DNA of 64,000 bases from Aliidiomarina indica (GCF_015354615.1 NZ_JACAVQ010000001.1:62001-126000), one strand, 5' to 3'. Counted from the stretch's first letter, positions 38,294-48,787 are shown. Numbers and translations: made by a program. The notes: generated by a model not told the origin, from the sequence alone.

Positions 38294-40074
38294 GAATCCT
38301 CGTCCTTCTGTTTTGCAGCCTTGCGTGCCTTGGCACGGGCGATGGCTGCCGCGACTGCGGCTTTCTTGGGATCCTCAGGGGGCGCTGCCTCTGTGGCCGA
38401 TTCTGCGGGTGATTCCTTGCTCTCAGCACGGGCTGCTTCACGCTCGGCCTTTCTCGCTTTCGCGCGAGCAACGGCAGATGCGACCGGGTCGGTGTTTGCA
38501 TCTGGCTTAGCTGGTGTACGCGGTGCACCATCGTCACTTGCTTGCGGTTGTTGTTTGCGCGCCGCTAAGGCTTCTTCACGTGCTTTTGCAGCCTGAGCAT
38601 GACGCTCCAAGCGCTCTTGTTTTTCTCGTTCAAGCCGTGCCTGTCGTGCTTCAAAACGTTGTCGTGCAATTTCGGCCTTATGGTGTTCAATTGCTTGTTC
38701 ACGCATCTCCGCTTTAGCTTGGCGGTAATATTGCACTAAGGGGATTTCACTGGGACACACGTACGCGCAGGCACCACACTCGATGCAGTCGGCCAAGTGA
38801 TGTGCTTTAAGCCCATCGTAATCATTGGCATTTGCCAACCAATAAAGTTGTTGGGGCAGCAGGCTTGCAGGACAGACATCGGCGCACGCACCACAGCGAA
38901 TACAGGGCATTTCCGGCCCGGCGGGTGGCAATTCTTTGCGCGTGGGCGCAAGAACGCAGTTGGTGGTCTTGATCACCGGTACCTGAAGGTGGGGGAGGGT
39001 AAAGCCCATCATGGGGCCACCAATAATGACTCGCTGTTGCGCCTCAGGTTGAAAATCGACTTGTTCCAGTAAGTGCTGAACGGGTGTACCTAAAGGCACC
39101 CATGCGGTGCAGGGGCGGCGTATCGCCTCTCCGGTAAGAGTAACGACCCGTTCAAGCAAGGGCTCGCCATGGTCGATCGCCCGACATACCGCCCAAGCAG
39201 TGCCAGTATTGTGCATTAAAATGCCAATATCTGCCGGCAGTCCGTTGGCGGGCACTTGTTTACCGGTAAGGATTTGAGTGAGCTGGCGCTCGCCACCTGA
39301 AGGATATTTTGTGGGAATCACCACCACCTTCAGAGCCAGCTCTGATGCTTGCGTTGCAAGCGTGTTCTCATTTGCTTGCGCGAGAGCATTACGCATCGCA
39401 GCAATAGCCTCAGGCTTGTTATCTTCAATCGCGATGAGAATTGATTTGGCGTGAGTCAGCCACTGCAAGATTAAGCTGCCGCGAACAATTTCGTCTGCAT
39501 GCTCGCGCATCAAGCGGTCATCGGCAGCAATGTATGGTTCACATTCAGCACCGTTGATAATCAAACAATCAATGCCCTGCGCACTGGCCACTTTGCGCGC
39601 AGTGGGGAATCCAGCCCCACCCAGGCCTGCAATACCCATGTGTTGCAAATGTTCCAGAACTTCCAGATGATTATGCTGTTGGTAGTCGGCAAGAGGCTTG
39701 CGTTCACCCCAGCTATCGAGATGATCGCTGCGCAAACGAATACCGGGACCAGAAAGACCAGACGGATGATTTAGCGGAAATTCGCCAATCTCGATAATTT
39801 CACCGGACGTTGGCGCATGTACGGGAAGCCCATGTTCGATACCAGGAGCGCTCAGTAAATCGCCCTTAAGAACGTGATCGCCGACTGCAACCTGCACCTC
39901 GCTTAAGGCACCGATATGCTGGCGCAGTGGAATAATAAACTCATCAGCGAGAGCAAGTCGCTGGATCGGTGCTTGGTTCGCTGGGGCCTTGCGCTCGGGG
40001 GGATGAATGCCGCCGGGAAAACTCCATAAGCGAATATCTGCGTCGTTGCCGCTGTACTTCTGTACCGCACTCAT
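38290..40074 (-). CDS. rsxC: Electron transport complex subunit RsxC
   Basis: 594 residues, shorter than E. coli RsxC (740) because its C-terminal tail is shorter. Blocks include the NADH/FMN region ([22 protein letters not shown]) and two [4Fe-4S] motifs, [12 protein letters not shown] and [12 protein letters not shown]. The last 150 residues are a low-complexity Ala/Lys/Arg/Glu tail with repeated [11 protein letters not shown]-like units. It is the peripheral NADH-side subunit. Confidence 0.95.
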   Translation of the reverse strand: MSAVQKYSGNDADIRLWSFPGGIHPPERKAPANQAPIQRLALADEFIIPLRQHIGALSEVQVAVGDHVLKGDLLSAPGIEHGLPVHAPTSGEIIEIGEFPLNHPSGLSGPGIRLRSDHLDSWGERKPLADYQQHNHLEVLEHLQHMGIAGLGGAGFPTARKVASAQGIDCLIINGAECEPYIAADDRLMREHADEIVRGSLILQWLTHAKSILIAIEDNKPEAIAAMRNALAQANENTLATQASELALKVVVIPTKYPSGGERQLTQILTGKQVPANGLPADIGILMHNTGTAWAVCRAIDHGEPLLERVVTLTGEAIRRPCTAWVPLGTPVQHLLEQVDFQPEAQQRVIIGGPMMGFTLPHLQVPVIKTTNCVLAPTRKELPPAGPEMPCIRCGACADVCPASLLPQQLYWLANANDYDGLKAHHLADCIECGACAYVCPSEIPLVQYYRQAKAEMREQAIEHHKAEIARQRFEARQARLEREKQERLERHAQAAKAREEALAARKQQPQASDDGAPRTPAKPDANTDPVASAVARAKARKAEREAARAESKESPAESATEAAPPEDPKKAAVAAAIARAKARKAAKQKDEDS

Positions 40075-40664
40075 CGCTCACCTCCCTGAGATTGCTGGGC
40101 GGTCGCGGCATCGGTAATATTCTGAACCGGAATTTGTTCAAGGTTCCAAGTCCAGCGTTCTGGTTTGCTCGGTAACGGCAGCATATCGATACAATCGACC
40201 GGGCAAGGCTCTACACAGAGGTCACAGCCGGTGCATTCATCGGCAATCACTGTATGCATTTGTCGTGTTGCGCCCATAATGGCATCCACCGGACATGCCT
40301 GAATACACTTGGTACAGCCGATACACTCATCTTCACGAATAACGGCGACCTTCTTCACATCTTCAGCGCCATGAGCGGCGTCTAATGGCTTCGCTTCGCG
40401 ACCCAGTAAGTCGGCAAGTCGATCGATGGTCGCTTGTCCGCCAGGGGGACACTTATTGAGCTCATCGCCATCCGCAATAGCTTGGGCGTAAGGGCGACAC
40501 CCAGGATATCCACACTGGCCACATTGCGTTTGCGGGAGAATCTGATCGATTTGTTCGACGATCGGATCCCCTTCCACGCGAAACCGAATGGCGGCAAAGC
40601 CGAGGATTAACCCAGCCACCAGAGCGAGAACGGATAGGGCAATAATGCCGATGATCCAACTCAT
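40071..40664 (-). CDS. rsxB: Electron transport complex subunit RsxB
   Basis: 197 residues with an N-terminal membrane helix. A first [4Fe-4S] site uses C48, C51, C56 and C72. Two ferredoxin motifs follow: [14 protein letters not shown] and [14 protein letters not shown]. It overlaps rsxA and rsxC by 4 nt each. Confidence 0.96.
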   Translation of the reverse strand: MSWIIGIIALSVLALVAGLILGFAAIRFRVEGDPIVEQIDQILPQTQCGQCGYPGCRPYAQAIADGDELNKCPPGGQATIDRLADLLGREAKPLDAAHGAEDVKKVAVIREDECIGCTKCIQACPVDAIMGATRQMHTVIADECTGCDLCVEPCPVDCIDMLPLPSKPERWTWNLEQIPVQNITDAATAQQSQGGER

Positions 40665-41245
40665 GAGAAGCTCACCAAGCCGGCAAAGCCCATAAATGCT
40701 AGCGACATCAGGCCAGCAGTAATCATCCCGATGGCAGCCCCTTTAAAGGGAAGGGGAACATCAGCGGCGGCGATGCGCTCGCGCAGGGCTGAGAACAGGA
40801 TAAGCACAAGTGAGAAACCGACTGCAGCACCAAATCCATAAACAATAGATTCGATAAAGTTGTGTTGCTCGTTCACATTTAACAAGGCCACACCCAACAC
40901 CGCGCAGTTAGAGGTAATCAAAGGTAAAAATATGCCGAGGAGGCGATACAGCGTAGGGCTGGTTTTATGCACCACCATTTCGGTGAACTGAACCACCACG
41001 GCGATAACTAAAATGAAACTTAGCGTCCGTAACGACATCAAATCGAGAGGCTGCAAGATATATTGGTTTACCAAATAACTGCTCACAGACGCCAATGTTA
41101 AAACGAACGTTGTCGCCATCGACATCCCAATAGCGGTTTCTAGCTTGTTAGAAACCCCCATAAACGGGCACAGGCCGAGGAATTGGACCAACACAAAGTT
41201 GTTCACAAGTACGGTCGCGATCAGGAGCAATAAGATTTCGGTCAT
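40661..41245 (-). CDS. rsxA: Electron transport complex subunit RsxA
   Basis: 194-residue, six-helix membrane protein and first gene of the rsx operon. [19 protein letters not shown] and [13 protein letters not shown] are its family blocks. The divergent spacer to the PAP2 gene (194 bp) should hold the operon promoter. Confidence 0.96.
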   Translation of the reverse strand: MTEILLLLIATVLVNNFVLVQFLGLCPFMGVSNKLETAIGMSMATTFVLTLASVSSYLVNQYILQPLDLMSLRTLSFILVIAVVVQFTEMVVHKTSPTLYRLLGIFLPLITSNCAVLGVALLNVNEQHNFIESIVYGFGAAVGFSLVLILFSALRERIAAADVPLPFKGAAIGMITAGLMSLAFMGFAGLVSFS

Positions 41246-41439
41246 GTCAATGCTGCACCGATTGTCAGGAGAATTCGGAAAATTTTAGCTATTATCCGTT
41301 TTTAGGCGCTCGGAAACAACTTACAGAACGTAGGTTTTTCTGGAAAAACTGAGAATCCATAGGCAGGTGGGCTGGTTTCAAGTAAACTGATGGGTTCACG
41401 CGCTCGCGAAGGCGTTAGTTTTATGACGAGGATGTTTGT

Positions 41440-41961
41440 GTGACTCAGTTTTTTTCTCGGTTGCGCGCGCTTGATGAATTAACCTTTGATTGGTTGTTTC
41501 GATCAACCCGCAGCCTTCGTAAAAGCCGTTTGGCGTTTTGGCTATCTCGCAGTGGCGATGGTCCTTACTACGCTTTGTTCGCGCTCTTTGCCGCGATTGC
41601 AGCAGTAGAGGGTAGCCTGTTGTTTATTCAACGGGCGCTAGTGGCTTTTGCAATTGAAATTCCGTTATTTATGGGGCTAAAAAATCTCTTACGGCGGGAT
41701 CGCCCTTGGTTACGACGTAAAGTAAAACCTGTCATAAAACCCGCTGATCGTTTTTCCTTCCCATCAGGCCATGCCACCGCAGCGTTTTTGTTTGCGGCAT
41801 TGGTGATCGCCAGTTTTCCCGTTTGGGCCCCACTTTTCTACGGATGGGCCACCTTAGTCGCTATTTCTCGCGTGGCATTGGGCGTGCATTATCCTAGCGA
41901 TGTAATTGCGGGGGCGATATTAGGGACGGCGATTGCAGCACTCGTAGTCGCTTTGTTTTGA
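41440..41961 (+). CDS. PAP2-family membrane phosphatase
   Basis: 173 residues with five or six hydrophobic helices, starting at a GTG preceded by ACGAGG. The three phosphatase motifs are in order: KNLLRRDRP (motif 1), FPSGHATAA (motif 2) and SRVALGVHYPSDVIAG (motif 3). Related enzymes dephosphorylate undecaprenyl pyrophosphate, phosphatidic acid or PGP; the exact substrate is not readable. Confidence 0.9.
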   Translation: MTQFFSRLRALDELTFDWLFRSTRSLRKSRLAFWLSRSGDGPYYALFALFAAIAAVEGSLLFIQRALVAFAIEIPLFMGLKNLLRRDRPWLRRKVKPVIKPADRFSFPSGHATAAFLFAALVIASFPVWAPLFYGWATLVAISRVALGVHYPSDVIAGAILGTAIAALVVALF

Positions 41962-41978
41962 TCGCTGCAATTAGGTAG

Positions 41979-42063
41979 CCAACGCATCGCCAACCTGGCT
42001 GTAGCCAACGCATTGCGTTGGTAACGAAGCACCCACCTGCTTGTAGCCAACGCATCGCGTTGG
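41979..42063. repeat. Cluster of CCAACGC palindromes before tRNA-Asn
   Basis: Perfect copies lie at 42005-42021 (CCAACGCATTGCGTTGG) and 42047-42063 (CCAACGCATCGCGTTGG). A degenerate one at 41979-41995 keeps only the left arm. All are preceded by GTAG, extending the arm. Confidence 0.85.
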
Positions 42064-42094
42064 TCACGGGGAAAATAAAAAAGGAGCCGAAAAA

Positions 42095-42171
42095 TGGCTC
42101 CCCAGGTTGGATTCGAACCAACGACACATGGATTAACAGTCCACCGCTCTAACCAACTGAGCTACTGGGGA
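42095..42171 (-). tRNA. tRNA-Asn (GTT), copy 2
   Basis: 77-nt cloverleaf with encoded CCA on the minus strand. Anticodon stem-loop is GGACTGTTAATCC, anticodon GTT. The acceptor TCCCCAG pairs with CTGGGGA and the T-arm is GTTGGTTCGAATCCAAC. It is identical to the copy 62 nt upstream and probably processed from the same transcript. Confidence 0.97.
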
Positions 42172-42233
42172 ATTGATAGGCTTTGGCGCAAGGTTCTCGC
42201 GTAAAAGCTTTGATTTTGAGGGTGTTAAGCAAG

Positions 42234-42310
42234 TGGCTCCCCAGGTTGGATTCGAACCAACGACACATGGATTAACAGTCCACCGCTCTAACCAACTGAG
42301 CTACTGGGGA
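42234..42310 (-). tRNA. tRNA-Asn (GTT), copy 1
   Basis: Same 77-nt sequence as the neighbouring copy, with encoded CCA. It is the promoter-proximal gene: the TTGACA/TAAGAT promoter at 42329-42357 is 19 nt upstream. Confidence 0.97.
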
Positions 42311-42328
42311 ATCGCTTAACGGGGCGGA

Positions 42329-42357
42329 ATCTTAATGGGATGCCCGAGAAGTGTCAA
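42329..42357 (-). promoter_or_regulatory. Promoter of the tRNA-Asn pair
   Basis: On the minus strand TTGACA (42357-42352) and TAAGAT (42334-42329) are 17 bp apart, with a GC-rich discriminator (TCCGCCCCG), the usual form for growth-rate-controlled stable RNA. Confidence 0.85.
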
Positions 42358-42507
42358 CATCTGAACCCGATAAATTTTCTGAGATTGGTTTAATTGCGCA
42401 GATTTTCGACTTTTTGTGGACTTTCTTGGCTTTGGGCGGTGAATATCATTTTTTGCTTATTATCAATGTTTTTATTTTCTCACTTTCTGATTTATTCCGT
42501 TAACATT

Positions 42508-42589
42508 TTATCCACAACTCGGTTGAAGTCGCGGTTTTACTGGCCCCTGTGATCTTATCCACTTTTTCTGTGGATAACCTTGTGGTTAA
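42508..42589. other. Cluster of DnaA boxes
   Basis: TTATCCACA (42508-42516) is a perfect consensus box. TTATCCACT (42555-42563) has one mismatch. TGTGGATAA (42569-42577) is a perfect box on the other strand, and TGTGGTTAA (42581-42589) is one mismatch away, also reverse. A TTATTCACA box, which fits TTWTNCACA, lies at 42779-42787. The neighbours are not those of oriC, so a DnaA-titration or reactivation site is more likely than an origin (inference). Confidence 0.6.
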
Positions 42590-42963
42590 GTCTGTGAGAC
42601 CCGTTACAAAACGTAGGTTATAGCTGATTTTTAGTCCTGATTAAAAACTGGCACGCTTTTTAAAATACTTTAAAAACAATATCTTACGTAGTGGTAAAAT
42701 AAAAGTGTGGTTTTTGCTCGATTCCCGAATGAAAAAACAACAGCTTGTAGGTGATGCTGTGAATTACTTCTCGCAGATTTATTCACATAAGCCCTAAATT
42801 TACGTAGCTTTCCTGCGAAGTAACTGCAAACCTGCCAGCACTATCATCTGACGATTACATTGTTACCGTTTTGATCTCAGCGATGTATTTATGTACTAAA
42901 TAGGGCATAAATTGCTCCTTAAACTACCTCTTTTGGGGCATTCAGTATATTGAGTCCTAAAAG

Positions 42964-43052
42964 GCCTAAAACGCGCCTTATAGACGCGCAAAAGAAAACG
43001 CCAGTCCGTGAGGCACTGGCGCTATTAAATCATCATCTCGGGCGTTTTAGGC
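42964..43052. repeat. 11-bp inverted repeat around the aminotransferase terminator
   Basis: GCCTAAAACGC (42964-42974) and GCGTTTTAGGC (43042-43052) are perfect inverted copies 67 bp apart. The terminator hairpin lies between them, so the RNA could form a larger closed structure. Confidence 0.6.
42989..43021 (-). terminator. Intrinsic terminator of the aminotransferase gene
   Basis: On the minus strand CGCCAGT and ACTGGCG form a 7-bp stem with a 9-nt loop, followed by TTTTCTTTT. It lies about 65 bp after the stop codon. Confidence 0.8.
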
Positions 43053-43084
43053 GCTCTGAGACGTATGTGGGTAGTTAGATCCTG

Positions 43085-44278
43085 CTACCTTGTATATTTC
43101 GTCGCGAAGGCAGCAATTCGTTCCACAGCTTCATCAAGTATTGCCCGGCTTGCGGCAAACGACAGTCGGAAGTGACCTGGAGCGCCGAACGCGGAGCCAG
43201 GCACGAGCGCGACATTGGCTTCGCTCAGCAAACGTTCGCACAACTCAATATCGGAATCGACGCCCACGGCCTGCATTAACCCTTCAATATTAGGGAATGC
43301 GTAAAAAGTACCATCGCCGGAACGCACTTTAAGTCCGGGGATAGCTGCAAGGCCTGCCACCAACCGATCATGGCGTGCTTTAAACTCAGTAACCATTTCG
43401 CCAATGAATGACTGATCGCCGGTCAGGGCTGCTAATGCCGCATGCTGTGAAATAGACGCCGGGTTTGAGGTGCTTTGGCTCTGCACTTTTTTCATAGCGG
43501 CGATAATTGGCCGAGGGCCTGCCGCATAGCCGATGCGCCAACCGGTCATCGCGTAAGCTTTAGACACACCCGATAAAATGACCGTGCGATCTTTTAAATC
43601 GGGCGCGACCATTGGCAGGTTAACAAACTTTTCTTCGGTCCAGAGGATATGTTCGTACATATCATCCGTTGCAACCAAGATATTAGGGTATTTGCGCAGC
43701 ACGGCGGCCAACGCTTCTAACTCTTCAGCCGAGTAGGCCATGCCGGTCGGGTTTGAAGGGCTATTCAAAAACAATAACTTTGTTTTCGGCGTAATGGCTG
43801 CTTCAAGCTGACTTGCGGTGATTTTGTAGGCTTGGTCGATACCCGCCTCGATCACCACGGGAAGTGCTCCCACCAATAACGTCATATCAGGGTATGATAC
43901 CCAGTAAGGCGCAGGGATAATCACCTCATCGCCTTCGTCGAGCCAAGCAGTGAGAAGATTAAAAATGCTGTGTTTGCCCCCAGCGGAAACTAATATCTCG
44001 GCGGGGTCATACTGCAGATTGTTATCCCGTGCGAACTTGTCGCATACGGCCCTTTTTAACTCGGGAATTCCATCGACCGCAGTATAGCGCGTGTAGCCTG
44101 CATCAATCGCAGCCTTGGCGGCACTGCAAATAAATTCGGGAGTCGTGAAATCCGGTTCACCAACACCCAGACCAATCACATCCTTGCCTGCTGCTTTTAG
44201 CTCGGCAGCTTTTTGGCTTACAGCCAAAGTAGGTGATGGTTTAATGGCGTTGACGCGCTGTGAAAGTTTGTAGTCCAC
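43085..44278 (-). CDS. Class I aspartate aminotransferase (AspC-like)
   Basis: 397-residue fold-type I PLP enzyme of the Ib subgroup, closer to Bacillus/Thermus AspAT than to E. coli AspC. The PLP lysine is in SGVSKAYAMTGWRIGYA, and NSPSNPTG and VATDDMYEHI are cofactor-binding blocks. GVGEPDFTTPEF is the N-terminal signature. It should exchange amino groups between aspartate and 2-oxoglutarate; some relatives use prephenate, so the substrate is not certain. Confidence 0.92.
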   Translation of the reverse strand: MDYKLSQRVNAIKPSPTLAVSQKAAELKAAGKDVIGLGVGEPDFTTPEFICSAAKAAIDAGYTRYTAVDGIPELKRAVCDKFARDNNLQYDPAEILVSAGGKHSIFNLLTAWLDEGDEVIIPAPYWVSYPDMTLLVGALPVVIEAGIDQAYKITASQLEAAITPKTKLLFLNSPSNPTGMAYSAEELEALAAVLRKYPNILVATDDMYEHILWTEEKFVNLPMVAPDLKDRTVILSGVSKAYAMTGWRIGYAAGPRPIIAAMKKVQSQSTSNPASISQHAALAALTGDQSFIGEMVTEFKARHDRLVAGLAAIPGLKVRSGDGTFYAFPNIEGLMQAVGVDSDIELCERLLSEANVALVPGSAFGAPGHFRLSFAASRAILDEAVERIAAFATKYTR

Positions 44279-44510
44279 AAAGCACCTGTCTGCGTATGTT
44301 ATTTGGAAAGAGAAATTGGGGTGAATATAAGGCAGTCACTATAAGTGGATGAGGTGAAAAAGTCTAGAGGAACCCATCGGCTTGTCGCATTCAATTCACG
44401 CCCGGAATCACGGTTTAACATAGTCAGAGTACGTACTTTTGGGTATACTGAGCGCTTCCTTTTTATGCTGGTTCAATTCGGCATGATCTGCAAATTCTTG
44501 AGGAGTCTAG

Positions 44511-45998
44511 ATGTCATCGCGATCTTCGGGCCTGCCGCCGGAATCTGCCGGAGCAAACCGAGCGAAGCAGAAATCAACCCCGCATTCGCGTAAGCAAGAA
44601 ATGCTCAACGGGCGCATCGGCCCTACGTTATGGAGCATGACTTGGCCGATGATTTTCGGTATCGCCACGTTAATCAGCTTCAATGTTGTCGATACCTTTT
44701 TTATCTCCCTGCTTGGTACCGAAGAATTGGCCGCGATTGGTTTCACCTTTCCGGTGACTTTTACCGTGATCAGTTTAACCATTGGTTTAGGCATAGGCAC
44801 GAGTGCCGTTATCGCCCGCAAACTGGGCGCAGATCAGGACGAAGAGGCACGCCATGTGGGCAGTTCGGCACTCTGGCTGTCTGCGCTTTTGGTGGGAACT
44901 CTCGCTCTGCTGGGGTGGGTGTTTGCCGATCCGATTTTTAGTGTGCTAGGTGCTTCAGCGGACATTCAAATACTGATCCGCGATTATATGAATATCTGGT
45001 ATGCCGGTGCCGTGCTGCTTGTGATTCCGATGATTGGTAATAGCATCATGCGGGCCTCCGGTGATACCAAAACCCCATCCATGATTATGGCCCTCGGCGG
45101 CCTGATGAATGCGGTGCTTGATCCGCTGCTGATTTTTGGTCTTGGCCCGTTCCCGGCCATGGGTATGCAAGGTGCCGCGCTCGCTAGCGTGATTGCCTGG
45201 GCGGTCGGATTTACGCTGATTATATACTTGTTGGTGCAAAAGCGGCGTTTAATCGATCCGTTGCCGCCATCGCTCAAAGAATTTTTCAATTCCACGCGAA
45301 AGCTACTGACGATCGGCTTACCTGCGGCCGGGGCGAATATGTTGACCCCGATTGCCTTGGGGATCTTAACAGCGATAGTGGCAACCCACGGCGCCCCTGC
45401 AGTAGCGGCTTTTGGAGCCGGCGCGCGTTTGGAATCTATTGCATCGATCGTGATTTTAGCGCTGTCGATGACGCTTCCGCCGTTTATTAGTCAAAACTTT
45501 GGTGCGGGTAAAATCGGACGCGTACAGGAAGCATATAAGACGGCCCTGAAGTTTGTGCTGTTATTGCAGGCCGCCATGTATTTGGTGATGGTGGCCATGC
45601 TGCCGGTGATCCAAGCGGCCTTTGCACGTGAAGAAGCGGTGGCGCAAGTGCTTGCCTATTTTGTATTTATTATGCCGCTTGGTTATGGTGTGCAAGGCTG
45701 TATTATTTTAACCAACTCCGCTTTTAATGCGTTGCATCATCCTATCCAGGCATTGTTACTGAGCATCGTTCGTCTATTTGTGATGTTCGTACCCTTATCT
45801 TGGTTGGGAAATCAATTGGCAGGGTTAGTTGGTTTGTTTATTGGCGGTGTTATCGCCAATGTACTCACCGCTATTATTTCGTATCGTTGGTTTATGCGCT
45901 TGACCGATGCTGAACGTGGAAATGCGGAAGCGGCTGAACGGGTAAAGGCGCTAGCCGCTGCCAGCAGTAAAGAAGGTGAAGGACGTTATGGCGCGTGA
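44511..45998 (+). CDS. MATE-family efflux transporter
   Basis: 495 residues with about twelve helices and the MATE start block [19 protein letters not shown]. The first 30 residues (Ser/Pro/Lys-rich) are outside the membrane; a second ATG at 44600 would remove them, but the GAGGAG site favours 44511. It resembles the DinF/NorM-like group that includes Vibrio VcmB-type proteins. The 3' end overlaps uvrB by 11 nt. It is not a close paralog of the MATE gene at 10101. Confidence 0.9.
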   Translation: MSSRSSGLPPESAGANRAKQKSTPHSRKQEMLNGRIGPTLWSMTWPMIFGIATLISFNVVDTFFISLLGTEELAAIGFTFPVTFTVISLTIGLGIGTSAVIARKLGADQDEEARHVGSSALWLSALLVGTLALLGWVFADPIFSVLGASADIQILIRDYMNIWYAGAVLLVIPMIGNSIMRASGDTKTPSMIMALGGLMNAVLDPLLIFGLGPFPAMGMQGAALASVIAWAVGFTLIIYLLVQKRRLIDPLPPSLKEFFNSTRKLLTIGLPAAGANMLTPIALGILTAIVATHGAPAVAAFGAGARLESIASIVILALSMTLPPFISQNFGAGKIGRVQEAYKTALKFVLLLQAAMYLVMVAMLPVIQAAFAREEAVAQVLAYFVFIMPLGYGVQGCIILTNSAFNALHHPIQALLLSIVRLFVMFVPLSWLGNQLAGLVGLFIGGVIANVLTAIISYRWFMRLTDAERGNAEAAERVKALAAASSKEGEGRYGA

Positions 45999-48009
45999 TT
46001 TCAAGCTTGTGTCTGAGTATCAACCGGCTGGTGATCAACCCAAGGCGATTAATCGCTTGGTTGATAATCTAAACGCTGGATTAGCTCATCAAACATTACT
46101 GGGGGTGACCGGTTCGGGGAAAACGTTCACCATGGCCAATGTGATTGCTCAAACCAATCGGCCCACCTTGATCCTTGCCCACAATAAAACACTCGCTGCC
46201 CAGCTGTACGGAGAAATGAAAGAGTTTTTTCCGAACAACGCAGTGGAGTATTTCGTCTCGTATTACGATTATTACCAACCTGAAGCCTACGTGCCCACGA
46301 CGGACACCTTTATCGAGAAAGACGCGTCCATTAACGAGCATATCGAGCAAATGCGTTTGTCTGCGACAAAAGCGTTGATGGAACGTCGCGATGTTGTGCT
46401 GATCGCGTCGGTGTCGGCGATATATGGTTTGGGTGATCCTGAATCCTACATGAAAATGATGTTGCACTTACGCCGAGGCGATATCGTTGATCAACGAGAT
46501 ATTTTGCGGCGCCTTGCGACCTTGCAGTATACCCGCAATGATCAGGCGTTTACGCGCGGTACCTACCGGGTACGCGGTGAAGTGATCGATATCTTCCCGG
46601 CAGAATCCGACGATATGGCGGTACGGATCGAACTATTTGATGATGAAATTGAGCGCATTAGCATTTTTGAGCCGCTGACAGGGCAGGTGACCCAAGCGGA
46701 TATTGCGCGTTTTACCGTGTATCCAAAAACCCATTATGTGACCCCTCGGGAAAAAATCATTGAGGCCATTGAAGGCATCAAAGGTGAGCTGAAGATGCGC
46801 CGAGAGCAGTTTTTGGGCGAACATAAGCTAATTGAAGAGCAGCGCATTCGTGAACGTACCCAATTTGATATTGAGATGATGTTGGAGTTGGGCTATTGCT
46901 CGGGCATTGAGAACTACTCACGCTATTTATCAGGGCGTGCGCCTGGCGAGCCACCGCCGACGCTCATGGATTACTTACCTGATAATGCCTTACTTATTAT
47001 CGATGAGTCCCATGTGACTGTGTCGCAAATTGGAGCTATGTATAAAGGCGATCGCTCCCGTAAAGAAAATTTAGTGGGGTACGGTTTTCGGTTACCTTCC
47101 GCATTGGATAATCGCCCCCTCAAATTTGAAGAATTTGAAGCCATATCTCCGCAAACTATTTATGTGTCAGCCACGCCCGGAGATTACGAAATTCGCCGCT
47201 CAGATACCGAAGTGATTGAACAGGTAGTGCGGCCAACGGGCTTGATTGACCCTGTGATTGAAGTACGTCCGGTGGCGACGCAAGTAGACGATGTGATGTC
47301 GGAAGTGCGTTTGCGCGCTGAGCTGGGCGAGCGCACCTTAATTACCACGTTAACGAAAAAGATGGCGGAGGATTTAGCCGATTATCTCGATGAACATGGC
47401 ATTCGTGTGCGTTATTTGCACTCGGACATTGATACCGTGGAGCGCATGGAGATTATTCGCGATCTGCGCTTGGGCGAGTTTGATGCGCTGATTGGGATTA
47501 ACCTGTTGCGGGAAGGCTTAGATATGCCAGAAGTGTCTCTGGTCGCGATTCTTGATGCCGACAAGGAAGGCTTCTTGCGGGCTGAGCGTTCGCTTATTCA
47601 AACCATCGGTCGGGCGGCACGTAACCTAAATGGTAAAGCTATCCTGTATGGTGACCGCATCACGAAGTCGATGCAAAAGGCCATTGATGAAACCGAGCGG
47701 CGCCGTAGTAAACAGATTGAACATAACACAGCCCATGGTATTACGCCGCAAGGACTGATAAAGAAAGTAAACGATGTGCTCGATTTAGGTGGTGACACCA
47801 GCAAACGCAAGCGCGATAAAGCACGGGCTGCGGCAGTGGCGCGAGGCATTAAAATTCCCGAGTACAAGAGCCCGAAAGCCCTTGCCGATGCAATTTCAGA
47901 ACGAGAAAAGGCAATGTATCAGGCCGCTCAAGACCTGGAATTTGAGAAAGCAGCAAAAATTCGCGATGAAGTGCATGAGCTAAGAGAACAGCTAAAAACC
48001 TATGCATAA
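45988..48009 (+). CDS. uvrB: Excinuclease ABC subunit B
   Basis: 673 residues from the ATG at 45988 (GAAGG upstream); a frame start at 45976 is less likely. Walker A is [13 protein letters not shown] (about 39-51), the beta-hairpin that clamps DNA is [12 protein letters not shown], and other helicase motifs include [14 protein letters not shown] and QTIGRAARN. The C-terminal UVR domain that binds UvrC is [18 protein letters not shown]. It overlaps the MATE gene by 11 nt, so the two are probably translationally coupled. Confidence 0.98.
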   Translation: MARDFKLVSEYQPAGDQPKAINRLVDNLNAGLAHQTLLGVTGSGKTFTMANVIAQTNRPTLILAHNKTLAAQLYGEMKEFFPNNAVEYFVSYYDYYQPEAYVPTTDTFIEKDASINEHIEQMRLSATKALMERRDVVLIASVSAIYGLGDPESYMKMMLHLRRGDIVDQRDILRRLATLQYTRNDQAFTRGTYRVRGEVIDIFPAESDDMAVRIELFDDEIERISIFEPLTGQVTQADIARFTVYPKTHYVTPREKIIEAIEGIKGELKMRREQFLGEHKLIEEQRIRERTQFDIEMMLELGYCSGIENYSRYLSGRAPGEPPPTLMDYLPDNALLIIDESHVTVSQIGAMYKGDRSRKENLVGYGFRLPSALDNRPLKFEEFEAISPQTIYVSATPGDYEIRRSDTEVIEQVVRPTGLIDPVIEVRPVATQVDDVMSEVRLRAELGERTLITTLTKKMAEDLADYLDEHGIRVRYLHSDIDTVERMEIIRDLRLGEFDALIGINLLREGLDMPEVSLVAILDADKEGFLRAERSLIQTIGRAARNLNGKAILYGDRITKSMQKAIDETERRRSKQIEHNTAHGITPQGLIKKVNDVLDLGGDTSKRKRDKARAAAVARGIKIPEYKSPKALADAISEREKAMYQAAQDLEFEKAAKIRDEVHELREQLKTYA

Positions 48010-48083
48010 ACTCTGAATTCGGCTATTTTTAGGGCGAAGCGTCGTTTTTTTCAACAGTCAGTAAAACTCTGAACAATTTCCTG

Positions 48084-48111
48084 TTGACAGAGCAAAGCAC
48101 CGCCCTATAAT
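48084..48111 (+). promoter_or_regulatory. Promoter of the tRNA-Val pair
   Basis: Consensus TTGACA (48084-48089) and TATAAT (48106-48111), 16 bp apart, followed by the discriminator AGCGCCTCGC. The same discriminator core occurs at the tRNA-Ala promoter. Confidence 0.93.
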
Positions 48112-48172
48112 AGCGCCTCGCAACACAGGGAACATCAACTGCGTTGCATGCAATCACTGAACAACCACAAAT

Positions 48173-48248
48173 GGATGGTTAGCTCAGTTGGGAGAGCACC
48201 GCCCTTACAAGGCGGGGGTCACTGGTTCGAGCCCAGTACCATCCACCA
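48173..48248 (+). tRNA. tRNA-Val (TAC), copy 1
   Basis: 76-nt cloverleaf with encoded CCA. Acceptor GGATGGT pairs with ACCATCC; the anticodon arm CGCCCTTACAAGGCG gives TAC; the T-arm is CTGGTTCGAGCCCAG. E. coli likewise has valU/valX/valY beside gltX. Confidence 0.97.
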
Positions 48249-48288
48249 GTGATTGACCAGTACATTGCAAAAAAGTAAGCCCCAACGT

Positions 48289-48364
48289 GGATGGTTAGCT
48301 CAGTTGGGAGAGCACCGCCCTTACAAGGCGGGGGTCACTGGTTCGAGCCCAGTACCATCCACCA
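48289..48364 (+). tRNA. tRNA-Val (TAC), copy 2
   Basis: Identical to copy 1, 40 nt downstream, with encoded CCA. It is followed by a terminator at 48371. Confidence 0.97.
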
Positions 48365-48370
48365 TTTTCT

Positions 48371-48394
48371 AACTGCCTTCAGGCAGTTTTTTTA
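48371..48394 (+). terminator. Terminator of the tRNA-Val operon
   Basis: AACTGCC and GGCAGTT form a 7-bp stem with a 4-nt loop, followed by a T tract, 7 nt after the second tRNA. Confidence 0.9.
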
Positions 48395-48787
48395 TGCCAG
48401 TTCCTCGCTCAACTCCAAATGTAACATTGCTCCACACGTCTTTCTTTCTGATCTTTCTTAATTTTTTACGCCGTAGGGAAATATTTTGTAACAAATATTG
48501 ACTAGGGTAATCCCGACCTATCCTTTAGTATGGCTTCCGTTACGCAATGAAACTCCTCGAATGGATTTGAAGACACTGCTTTGCGTTCTCCGCACTGGAT
48601 GAGCGGAACGACTCGTTTAGGATGAACGAATTCCTGGATGACTTTGCGACAAGGATGTTGCACCCCAGTCCCAGACTTGTACTTTCCCCGTTTGTATCAT
48701 CAGCTTCTCCTACATACCTCCGCGATTTTCTTTCTGGTATACTCTGCGCCTATTGATTTTTGCACTTCAATCACAGGAAGAAGAACC
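48395..48787. other. Intergenic region before gltX
   Basis: 393 bp. A TTGACT at about 48499 may be an upstream -35. The only clear element is the extended -10 at 48735-48743. A 44-codon ORF starts at the ATG near 48622, but it has no proper ribosome site. I see no convincing gene, repeat or structured RNA. Confidence 0.55.
48735..48743 (+). promoter_or_regulatory. Extended -10 promoter of gltX
   Basis: TG-G-TATACT, an extended -10, lies 44 bp before the gltX start and is followed by CTGCGCC. There is no matching -35. Confidence 0.55.

Larger units (their letters stand above)
42311..43084. other. Gene-free AT-rich region between tRNA-Asn and aminotransferase
   Basis: 774 bp without an ORF above about 25 codons. 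It contains the tRNA-Asn promoter, a DnaA-box cluster (42508-42589 plus 42779), AT-rich tracts (about 42400-42500 and 42640-42720), the aminotransferase terminator (42989-43021) and an 11-bp inverted repeat around it. GATC sites are rare (three seen), unlike E. coli-type oriC. Confidence 0.7.

Noticed and set aside
42730-42798. 22-codon ORF (starts MKKQQLVGD) in the AT-rich region
   Set aside because: There is no ribosome site and the length is compatible with chance in AT-rich DNA.
42311-43084. Chromosomal origin of replication
   Set aside because: DnaA boxes are present, but the usual neighbours are missing and GATC sites are rare, so I report only a DnaA-box cluster.
48622-48756. 44-codon ORF upstream of gltX
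   Set aside because: It has no spaced ribosome site and runs over the gltX -10 element; nothing about the peptide is recognisable.
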